The position numbers and the translations under genes were made by a program. A stretch of 64,000 nt of DNA, taken from NCBI GenBank assembly GCA_016342755.1, contig JAEINS010000020.1:1-64000 (forward strand), given 5' to 3'. The notes below the pieces were generated by a model that was not told the origin of the DNA, made no database searches, and saw only the letters and a list, made by a program, of their open reading frames with translations. Origin of the DNA: Melioribacteraceae bacterium (GTDB lineage: Bacteria > Bacteroidota > Ignavibacteria > Ignavibacteriales > Melioribacteraceae). This document shows, piece by piece, positions 54,733 through 63,200 of the stretch. Within the stretch, counting starts at the first letter, position 1; each line of letters opens with the position of its first letter.

Positions 54733-55781
54733 ATTCAAAAATAGACATTCGCAAAATTTTAGTTACTGGTTCCGAGGGATATATTGGATCAGTTTTGATG
54801 CCACTACTAGTTGAAAAAGGATATGAAATAACCGGATTGGATACCTGCTTTTATTCGGCTGGAAATTTCGACAAAAAATTAAATGTTAATTACAATTTAC
54901 TGAAGAAAGATATTAGAGATATTTCTGAAGATACTCTTGAAAACTTTGATGCAGTTATACATTTGGCTGCTCTAAGCAACGATCCACTTGGTATGTTAGA
55001 TGAAAAACTAACTTTTGATATTAACTATACCGCATCGTTAGAACTGGCAAAAATGGCTCGAAAAGTGGGTGTAAAAAGATTTGTTTTTTCAAGTTCATGT
55101 TCTTTATATGGATATTCTAATAATGTTTTAACTGAGAAAGATATACCAAATCCACAAACTGCTTATGGTAAATCGAAAATAATGGCAGAACGAGAAATAT
55201 CAAAATTGGCTGATGATCATTTTAGTCCTGTTTTTTTAAGAAACGCAACAGCTTTTGGAATTTCTCCGAGAATGCGATTTGATTTAGTTGTAAACAGTCT
55301 AACCGGTTTTGCAAAAACAAAAAATGAAATTAGAATATTAGGCGATGGTACACCCTGGAGACCTTTAGTTCATGTAAATGATATTAGTAACGCAATAATA
55401 ACTGTTTTGCGGGCATCAAAGAGCGTTATTCATAATCAGGCTTTTAATGTTGGCTCAAATAAAGAGAATTATCAAATAAAAACAATAGCCGAATGTGTTA
55501 AAAAACAATATAGTAATTGTGAAGTTAGAATAATGCAAAAAATGGCTAGTGATACAAGAAACTACTCTGTTTCATTCAATAAATTGAATTCTGAGTTGGG
55601 ATTTAATTCTGAAATTTCTCTTGAAGAAGGAATTGCAATAAATGCATCATGTTATGAAAAAATTATGCTGAATAAAGCAATCTTTGAATCTTCTCTTTAC
55701 ACAAGACTAAAACAAATTGAATTGCTGATCGATCAAAAAAAAATCGATAAAAAACTGCGATGGATAAATAATGAATTTTGA
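54729..55781 (+). CDS. NAD(P)-dependent sugar epimerase/dehydratase (extended SDR)
   Basis: The 350-residue protein (from the ATG at 54729 that overlaps the rfbF stop) has the nucleotide-binding GSEGYIGSVLMPLL near residue 15, VIHLAALSNDPLG, a Ser-rich strand FSSSCSLYGYS and the catalytic Y-x3-K in AYGKSK. It should oxidise or epimerise an NDP-hexose for the polysaccharide. A CDP-glucose 4,6-dehydratase (RfbG) would be expected after rfbF; this protein does not look like a classic RfbG to me, so the exact step is open. The next gene starts 11 bases before its stop. Confidence 0.82.
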   Translation: MNSKIDIRKILVTGSEGYIGSVLMPLLVEKGYEITGLDTCFYSAGNFDKKLNVNYNLLKKDIRDISEDTLENFDAVIHLAALSNDPLGMLDEKLTFDINYTASLELAKMARKVGVKRFVFSSSCSLYGYSNNVLTEKDIPNPQTAYGKSKIMAEREISKLADDHFSPVFLRNATAFGISPRMRFDLVVNSLTGFAKTKNEIRILGDGTPWRPLVHVNDISNAIITVLRASKSVIHNQAFNVGSNKENYQIKTIAECVKKQYSNCEVRIMQKMASDTRNYSVSFNKLNSELGFNSEISLEEGIAINASCYEKIMLNKAIFESSLYTRLKQIELLIDQKKIDKKLRWINNEF

Positions 55782-56286
55782 AAAAACCATTATAGACGGA
55801 GTTTTTATAATAACCACTGAACCATTTATTGACGAACGTGGTTTTTTTGAACGTATTTATTGTAAAAAGGAATTCTCTAATATTGTAGATCCCAAAGAAT
55901 TTGTTCAGTTTAATCATTCTTTTACAAAAGAAAAAGGTACAATACGTGGATTACATTATCAATTGCCACCCAAAAAGGAACGAAAAATAGTTAAGTGTAT
56001 TCGTGGTAAAATTTTTGATGTTGTAGTAGATGTTAGGGCAAATAGCCCAACTTATTTTCAGTGGATAGCTGTTGAACTTAGCGATAAAAATAGAAAAATG
56101 ATTTACATTCCGGAAGGATGCGCACATGGATTTCAGACATTAGTGAATAATTGTGAACTTATTTATTTTCATACACAGTATTATTGCAAAGAGTTAGAAA
56201 AGAGTATCTTTTATAATGATTTGAAATTGAATATTGGCTGGCCAATGACAGTAACAAAAATCTCCGAAAAAGATTTAAATGCATAG
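55771..56286 (+). CDS. RmlC/RfbC-like sugar 3,5-epimerase family protein
   Basis: The 171-residue protein has the dTDP-4-dehydrorhamnose 3,5-epimerase pattern: FIDERGFFERIY, KGTIRGLHYQLPP with the catalytic His, KIVKCIRGKIFDVVVDVR, and IPEGCAHGFQTL. The strand normally reading Y-K-x-T-D-x-Y reads YFHTQYY here, so the Asp of that motif is replaced. It may be a one-site epimerase or isomerase variant acting on a CDP- or dTDP-4-keto sugar rather than full RmlC. It overlaps the SDR gene by 11 bases. Confidence 0.85.
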   Translation: MNFEKTIIDGVFIITTEPFIDERGFFERIYCKKEFSNIVDPKEFVQFNHSFTKEKGTIRGLHYQLPPKKERKIVKCIRGKIFDVVVDVRANSPTYFQWIAVELSDKNRKMIYIPEGCAHGFQTLVNNCELIYFHTQYYCKELEKSIFYNDLKLNIGWPMTVTKISEKDLNA

Positions 56287-56314
56287 TGAATAATAATTAT
56301 TTGGTGACTAAAAA

Positions 56315-57544
56315 TTGAAATGTAGATTTTGTAATAATGAATTAAAACATGTTTTTTTAGACTTAGGCTATTCTCCTCCATCTAATGCATTCTTAAATTT
56401 GAAACAACTTAATGAGCCTGAGATTCATTATCCACTAAGGGTATTTGTTTGTGAAAAGTGTTATCTAGTGCAATCCAGCACAACACATAATTCTAGCGAA
56501 ATATTTAATAAAGACTATGTGTATTATTCGTCTTATTCAAAGAATTGGTTGAGTCAGTCTAAAAAATATACTGAATACATGATTAATAGATTTCATTTAT
56601 CAAGTGAATCTTTTGTTTTGGAAGTTGCTTCAAACGATGGTTATTTGTTACAATATTTTGCTAATAGCGGAATTCCGGTTTTAGGAATTGAACCTTCATC
56701 TGGTCCCGCAGAAATTGCTTTATCTAAAGGAATTCCAACTGAAATTACTTTTTTCGGATCAGCATGTGCAAAAAAATTAAAAGCTAAAGGTGTGCAGAGT
56801 GATTTGATAGTTGCCAATAATGTAATTGCTCATATTCCTGATATTAATGATTTTGTATCAGGATTTAAATATGTATTAAAGGAAGAGGGAATTATTACGC
56901 TCGAATTCCAGCACCTTGTTAATATAATATCAGAAATTCAATTTGATACAATATACCATGAGCATTATTATTATCACTCTCTTATAACGCTGAACAAGAT
57001 TTTTCTTAAGAATGATCTCGAAATTTTTGATATTCAATGCCTGACCTCACATGGAGGATCGTTACGAGTTTTTGCTAAAAACAAAAGTAATAAAACTTAT
57101 GCAGCTACAGAAAGATTTAAAAAGTTGTTGAAAAAAGAAGAACAGATTGGAATTAATAGACTTGAGTATTATCAAGGATTTCAATTAAGAGTTAATGATA
57201 TCAAAAATAAATTATTAGCCTTTCTTATTACGACAAAAAACAATAATCATTCAGTAATTGGATACGGTGCCGCTGCAAAAGGTAATACATTAATAAATTA
57301 TTGTGGTATAAAAAAAGACTTACTAAATTATGTTGTTGATGCTTCTCCTCATAAAGTAGGATTATTTTTACCTGCTTCCCATATTCCGGTTTACGATAGA
57401 AGCATGATAACAAAAACCAAGCCTGATTATGTCTTAATTTTACCATGGAATCTGAAAGATGAAATTATGACAGAACATTCATATATAGAAGAATGGGGTG
57501 GCAAATTTGTAATTGCTATTCCTGATTTAACTGTATTAAATTAA
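56315..57544 (+). CDS. Sugar C-methyltransferase (SAM-dependent, TylCIII/NovU-like)
   Basis: The 409-residue protein starts with TTG at 56315 (KCRFCNNELKHVFLD, with a ggtga ribosome site). A zinc-binding N-terminal domain (C-x2-C ... C-x2-C, VFVCEKCYLVQ) is followed by a methyltransferase core (VLEVASNDGYLLQYFA, GIEPSSGPAEIA) and a C-terminal domain (VIGYGAAAKGNTLINYCGI). This is the three-domain layout of NDP-hexose C-3-methyltransferases, which make branched 3-C-methyl deoxysugars. The SAM-binding glycine loop reads E-V-A-S-N-D-G as usual for this family. Donor nucleotide is inferred to be CDP from rfbF. Confidence 0.88.
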   Translation: MKCRFCNNELKHVFLDLGYSPPSNAFLNLKQLNEPEIHYPLRVFVCEKCYLVQSSTTHNSSEIFNKDYVYYSSYSKNWLSQSKKYTEYMINRFHLSSESFVLEVASNDGYLLQYFANSGIPVLGIEPSSGPAEIALSKGIPTEITFFGSACAKKLKAKGVQSDLIVANNVIAHIPDINDFVSGFKYVLKEEGIITLEFQHLVNIISEIQFDTIYHEHYYYHSLITLNKIFLKNDLEIFDIQCLTSHGGSLRVFAKNKSNKTYAATERFKKLLKKEEQIGINRLEYYQGFQLRVNDIKNKLLAFLITTKNNNHSVIGYGAAAKGNTLINYCGIKKDLLNYVVDASPHKVGLFLPASHIPVYDRSMITKTKPDYVLILPWNLKDEIMTEHSYIEEWGGKFVIAIPDLTVLN

Positions 57545-57568
57545 AGAGAAATCCATTGGAGAATAAAA

Positions 57569-58693
57569 ATGATACCGGTCTTTAAGCCTTTAATAGAGAA
57601 AGAAGAAATAGATGCAGCTGTTGGTGCGTTAGAAATGGGTTGGCTAGGAATGGGCAAATTTGTAAACGAATTTGAAAATAAAATAAAACAAATTATCGGT
57701 GCAGATGATAGGGAAGTAATTGCTGTTGGAACTGGTACGGCTGCAATACATTTGGCGTTATTGATTGCTGGAATTGGTCCTGGTGATGAAGTAATTACTC
57801 CCTCCTTTAATAATGTTTGCGATTTTCAGTCAATATTAACTACTGGAGCAGAAGTTGTTTTTTGCGATATTGATGAAAATTCATTATGTATTGATCTAGA
57901 AAGCGCAGAAAAACTGATAACCAGCAAAACTAAGGCAATTATTGCAATGGATTATGACTGTGTTTTATGTGAACATGATAAGTTAGGTGAATTGGCTAAA
58001 AAATACAACTTACGTGTAATACATGATGCATCACATTCTTTTGGTTCAAAGTACAAAGGAAAAATGGTTGGTAGTTTCTCCGATATTACAACATTTAGTT
58101 TTGATCCAGTAAAAACAATTACCTGTATTGATGGCGGAGCAATAGTAGTAAAATCAGAAGAAGAAAAAAAAATTCTTCATGAGATGAGATTGGTGGGAAT
58201 GATGCAACCAGCAGATATAATGTATGAGAATAAACGAGCCTGGACTTATGATGTTCAGAGAGTTGGATATCGTTATCATATGGCAAATCTTCATGCCGCT
58301 ATCGGATTATCACAATTAGAAAAGTTTGATGAAATTTCCCGAAATAGATTTAATTTATGTAATTACTACTCTAAAAAGTTAAAGAATATTCCAGAAATAA
58401 TAATTCCTAAAACAGATTTTCAAGGAATAACACCATTTCTATATTATATAAGAGTTCCAGCAGAATCGAGAGATGAACTGAGAAACTATTTATATTCAAA
58501 CGGAATAGATACTGGAATTCACTGGCAACCGGGACACTGGTTTTCATTATTAAAAAATTGTCGCAAGAGTGATTTATCAATTACAAATAAAATTGGAGAA
58601 GAAATATTATCTCTTCCATTGCATTCAGATATGAGCCTGGAAACAGTTGACATAATTATTAATGCGATTAAATTCTTTTTCAATAAACGATGA
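57569..58693 (+). CDS. DegT/DnrJ/EryC1/StrS-type aminotransferase
   Basis: The 374-residue PLP enzyme has the family start IPVFKPLIEKEEIDAAV, AVGTGTAAIHLALL, DEVITPSFNN, IHDASHSFGSKYKGKM with Asp and His for cofactor, and the PLP Lys in TFSFDPVKTITCIDGGA. It transfers an amino group from glutamate to a 3- or 4-keto NDP-sugar. The sequence at the usual H-x-Y-G position (MDYDCVLCEHDKL) is not typical, but the PLP Lys and aromatic stack are present. It lies 24 bases after the C-methyltransferase gene. Confidence 0.88.
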   Translation: MIPVFKPLIEKEEIDAAVGALEMGWLGMGKFVNEFENKIKQIIGADDREVIAVGTGTAAIHLALLIAGIGPGDEVITPSFNNVCDFQSILTTGAEVVFCDIDENSLCIDLESAEKLITSKTKAIIAMDYDCVLCEHDKLGELAKKYNLRVIHDASHSFGSKYKGKMVGSFSDITTFSFDPVKTITCIDGGAIVVKSEEEKKILHEMRLVGMMQPADIMYENKRAWTYDVQRVGYRYHMANLHAAIGLSQLEKFDEISRNRFNLCNYYSKKLKNIPEIIIPKTDFQGITPFLYYIRVPAESRDELRNYLYSNGIDTGIHWQPGHWFSLLKNCRKSDLSITNKIGEEILSLPLHSDMSLETVDIIINAIKFFFNKR

Positions 58694-58696
58694 ACG

Positions 58697-59476
58697 ATGA
58701 TGAATAAACAAGAACAAATGATAGAATTTTGGTCCAAAAGAGCAAATCAATATAAGAACGATCCTCGTGCAAATACTAATGATATTTGGTTGAGAGAACT
58801 TGAAATAAAGTATATTAACCAAATAATATCAAAAAACTCCTTTAATTCAATACTAGATTTTGGGTGTGCTAATGGATATACAACTACCAAGTTATTTAAG
58901 TTAAATCCTAGCCTAACTATAACCGGCATTGATATAAATAAAGAAATGATTGAACTAGCAAAAAACAATATTGATGAAAGCATGGAGGGTAAGTTAAATT
59001 ATCTTGTTAAAGATTTACTTAACAAGGGAAAAATCTCTGAAAAATATGATTTTATTTATTGTGTTAGGGCAATTCAAAATATTGAATCTCAAGAAAAACA
59101 GAAAAACATTACTAACATTCTAATTGAAATGTTAAATGATGGTGGGAAACTATTATATATAGAATCCTATGAAAAATATTATGAACTATTGAATAAAGAT
59201 AGAGAAGAACTTGGTTTAGAAGGGTTGCCAATTCATAAACATCTAACTTTATTAGATGAGGAATTTGATAGTTATGTTTCATCGAAACTACAATTTATTT
59301 CCGAAACATTTTTAGCCTCATCTTATTACCTAGTTACAAGATTATTGTATTCAAAAATGGCGAAAGAAAATCAAGAAAAGATAGATTATACTCATCAAAT
59401 TCATGAAATCGCTTCAAAATTACCTCAAATTGGTAATTATGGCCCACTCAAAGCAATGTTATTCCAAAAAAAATGA
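58697..59476 (+). CDS. Class I SAM-dependent methyltransferase
   Basis: The 259-residue protein has the SAM-binding loop SILDFGCANGYTTTKLF near residue 52, the acidic end of strand 2 in ITGIDINKEMIELAK, and the strand-4 motif KYDFIYCVRAIQNIE. Methylation target unknown; in this context a sugar or lipid carrier is likely. It starts three bases after the aminotransferase stop. A start at either Met of the MM pair is possible. Confidence 0.82.
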   Translation: MMNKQEQMIEFWSKRANQYKNDPRANTNDIWLRELEIKYINQIISKNSFNSILDFGCANGYTTTKLFKLNPSLTITGIDINKEMIELAKNNIDESMEGKLNYLVKDLLNKGKISEKYDFIYCVRAIQNIESQEKQKNITNILIEMLNDGGKLLYIESYEKYYELLNKDREELGLEGLPIHKHLTLLDEEFDSYVSSKLQFISETFLASSYYLVTRLLYSKMAKENQEKIDYTHQIHEIASKLPQIGNYGPLKAMLFQKK

Positions 59477-59483
59477 GGATACT

Positions 59484-60272
59484 ATGGCATTAGTTACTAA
59501 ATCAATCAAAAGTATAAATATAGATATCGAAAATGAAAATATTATATTAAACAATGACAAGGAAAATACAATAACATTTAATTCTCCCGAAGCTTTTAAT
59601 TTAATTTCAAATTTATGGCTACGCTTAGGGTGGGACACGAAATATGTCTATTCATTTACTTGGTTAGGAAGACCCATTATTCAATTACCAGAGGATTTAA
59701 TAAGAATACAGGAAGTAATTTTTCAAGTTAAACCTGATGTTATAATTGAAACTGGTATTGCACATGGTGGAGGACTTATTTTTTACGCATCTTTATGTAG
59801 GGCAATGGGTAAAGGAAAAGTAGTTGGTGTTGATGTAGATATAAGATTACATAACAGAAAAGCAATTGAAGAACATGAAATGTTTAAATACATAAGTATT
59901 TTTGAAGGCGATTCCATCGATAGTGAAATTGTAAAAAAAGTAGGCGATACAATTAAACCAAATGATACTGTGATTGTTTTTTTAGATTCTAATCACACAA
60001 AAGAACATGTACTTAATGAATTACTCGCATATTCCAAATTTGTCACAAAAGATTCTTATATAGTTGCTATGGATGGTATAATGAAAGATATTGTGGGTGC
60101 TCCGAGAACAAAGCCTGATTGGAGTTGGAATAATCCTCAAGAAGCAATTTTTGAATTTGTTAAACAAAATTCAAATTTTGAAGTAGAAGAACCTGCATTT
60201 CCTTTTAATGAAGGAGCAATTAACAAAAGGGTTACTTATTGGCCAAATGCTTTTATTAAGAGAATAAAATGA
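59484..60272 (+). CDS. Cephalosporin-hydroxylase-like / CmcI-type methyltransferase
   Basis: From the ATG at 59484 (gagga ribosome site) the protein is 262 residues. It has the CmcI/rhamnosyl-O-methyltransferase pattern: YSFTWLGRPIIQLPEDLIRI, DVIIETGIAHGGGLIFYASL, KVVGVDVDIRLHNRKAIEEH, FEGDSIDSEI and VIVFLDSNHTKEHVLNEL. In polysaccharide clusters these proteins probably O-methylate sugars. The upstream ATG at 59403 overlaps the preceding methyltransferase gene and adds residues that do not fit, so it is rejected. Confidence 0.85.
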   Translation: MALVTKSIKSINIDIENENIILNNDKENTITFNSPEAFNLISNLWLRLGWDTKYVYSFTWLGRPIIQLPEDLIRIQEVIFQVKPDVIIETGIAHGGGLIFYASLCRAMGKGKVVGVDVDIRLHNRKAIEEHEMFKYISIFEGDSIDSEIVKKVGDTIKPNDTVIVFLDSNHTKEHVLNELLAYSKFVTKDSYIVAMDGIMKDIVGAPRTKPDWSWNNPQEAIFEFVKQNSNFEVEEPAFPFNEGAINKRVTYWPNAFIKRIK

Positions 60273-60293
60273 TTATAAAGTTTGAGGTTAATA

Positions 60294-63200
60294 GTGAATC
60301 CACTAATTAATATAATTATTCCAACAAGGGAAAGAGCAGAAACTCTTTACTGGACAATTTTAAGTTGCTTAGAACAAGATTATGAAAATTTTAGAATTGT
60401 TGTTAGCGATAATTGTAGCGAAGATGAAACTGAAAAAATTGTAAAAAAAATTAAAAGTGATAAGGTTACTTATATTCGCACTCCTCAAAGAGTATCTATG
60501 AGTGAAAATTGGGAATTTGCTCTAGAACAAATAAGTGAAGGATTTGTATGTTATCTTGGTGACGATGATGGTCTAGTTCAGAACTCATTATCTAAATTAG
60601 TCGAAATAATTTCAAAAACTAACAAACTGGCATATAGAACTCCAAATATTACTCATTATTGGCCGGATATCTGCGATGAGAATATTGCTGGGAGTATTGG
60701 TAATTTACCAATTAGGGATGATTATGAAATTATTGATTGTCAATCATTTCAAAGGGCAGTTTTTGAGAAATTAGAATTTTATCATCCATATTTTCTCGAT
60801 TTGCCAACAGTATACCAAAGTTTTGTGAATTTTGAATTATTAAAAAAAATCAGAGAAAAAAATAATAAATTTTTTCTCTCTTCTTTCCCAGATTTATATA
60901 GTGCAGTTGCAATATCATCAGAAATAGATGAATATGTACTTGTTCATAGGCCTGTAACAATAAATGCTATGGGTAAATTTAGTAATGGAGTTGCGAATAA
61001 AAATTTTTTTAATGAAAAATCAAAAGAAGTAAAACGTTTTTTTGTAGAAAACAAATATCAATTTGATGAAAGATTAGTTGAAAAAGGTAAAATTCTTACC
61101 CGATCATTAACACATCCAATAATTATAGCAGATCAATTTATAAAGGTTCGTAGGCATAATAAAAATATTCCCGAAATAGATTTTAAAAATGTTATCAAAA
61201 GATCAACTGAGTGTTTGTGGAGAAAAAGACCCAAAGAAATATATGATTCTGTTATAGAAGATATTAGAATGGTAGCAGAGATTAATAACTTAGAAAGCTT
61301 TGCTGAGGAGGAAATTAAAAAACATCCCTATGTTCATATAGAACCACGTAAAGAACCGCCATTATACGTTGATGAGATAAATAGAGTTTTAAGTATTGAT
61401 TCTACAAAGTATGGCGTTAAAAACATTCTTGATACAGGAAGATTCATTAATACTCTTATTAGTCAACCAGAAATAAAAAAACTTTTTTCGGATAAAAACG
61501 ATATTCCTGCACACGCATTTGCTATTCCTCAAAAAACAAATAAAAATACGCTTTTCGCTCAAGTTAACCCAAATTCCGCAGAGAATTTTTCTCAGTCGCA
61601 AACTAACAAACTAATTATAATTACCGAAGGTTTTCCGGCTTTATCAGAAACTTTTATTCTTGATCAAATAACGGGATATATTGATAATGGTGTTGATGTT
61701 GAAATTTGGACTTTGAGGTTGATGGATCAGGATAAAGTTCATCCTTCTGTAATTAAGTACAATTTAATGAAGCTAGTTACAGAGATTAAATTACCCGAAT
61801 CAAATTATTCCGATATATCTGAATGGACAAATCGATTTTATCAAATAAATGAAGTTTCTAGAACAGAAGACATAGGAAAAATTCATGTTCATTATGGAAC
61901 CTGTTTTAATAGTTTGGCACAGTTGTTTTATAGTGATCAAAATTCTAAAGTAATAGTCTCCTTTCATGGATATGATGCCTCTATGTTTATTAAGGAAGCT
62001 GGAGATAATTGTTATAATTTTCTTTTCCAAAGGGCAAACTTAATTACAACACCAAGTCAATACATGAAAAATAAATTAACATGTATTGGCTGTTTTGAAG
62101 AAAAAATAAAAATCCATAGATATGGAATAGATTTAGACCTATTTCAAAATAAATATAATGTTGGAAAAAACAGAATAATAAAACTCTTATCTATTTGCCG
62201 CTTAGTTGAGAAAAAAGGAATCGAGTACGCTATATCTGCGATTATAAAACTTGAAAAGCTAAAAAATATTCGATATAAAATTGTTGGTGAAGGTCCATTA
62301 AAAAATGATTTAATTGGTTTAATAAATAGTTTGAAGTTAAATGATGTTATCGAAATTGTTCCATTTGTTGATAGAGACGGAGTGATTGAAGAAATGTTAA
62401 ATGCTGATATATTTATTCTGCCGAGCATTACAGCACAAAGCGGAGATCAAGAAGGAATTCCGGTTTCTTTAACTGAAGCTCATGCGATGGGTTTGCCAGT
62501 TATTTCAACATATCACTCTGGTATTCCTGAATTAGTTGAGCATGGAAGTACCGGTCTTCTCTCAGAAGAAAAGGATGTTGAAGGAATTGCAAAAAACTTA
62601 AGTGAGCTGATTAATAATAGTTCTTTGAGAATGGAGTTAAGTAAAAATGCCAGAGTAAAGGTAGAATCAGAATTTGATATTAAAAAACAAAATGAAAAAT
62701 TACTTAAATACTTTTTTGAAAAGGATAAATCTGTAAAAGCCTTTACCACAGTAAATCCAAAAATTTCGATTTGTATTCCAACATATAACAGAGCAAATTT
62801 TATAAAGTATGCTATCAATAGTGCTTTAAATCAAAACTACAATAACTATGAAGTAATTGTAGTTGATGATGGTTCGACAGATAATACAAAAGAGATAGTA
62901 GATTCTTTTAGTGATACACGAATTAGATATTTTTATAAACCTCACACAAATACACCCGCTACAAGGAACCTATGTATTGATAAAGCTTCTGGAGAATACA
63001 TTTTATGGCTTGATAGTGATGATGAATTATATTCGGGAATTATAGAGGACTATTTAAACACACTAAATAATTATAAAGATGTTCAAATTGTTTATTGCAA
63101 ACTTCGTGCAGTTGATGAAAAGGGTAATGAAAAAAGGGTCTTTGAATATGAGGATTATTATAATCGCACAAATGATGCATATACATTCTTGTTTACAGGG

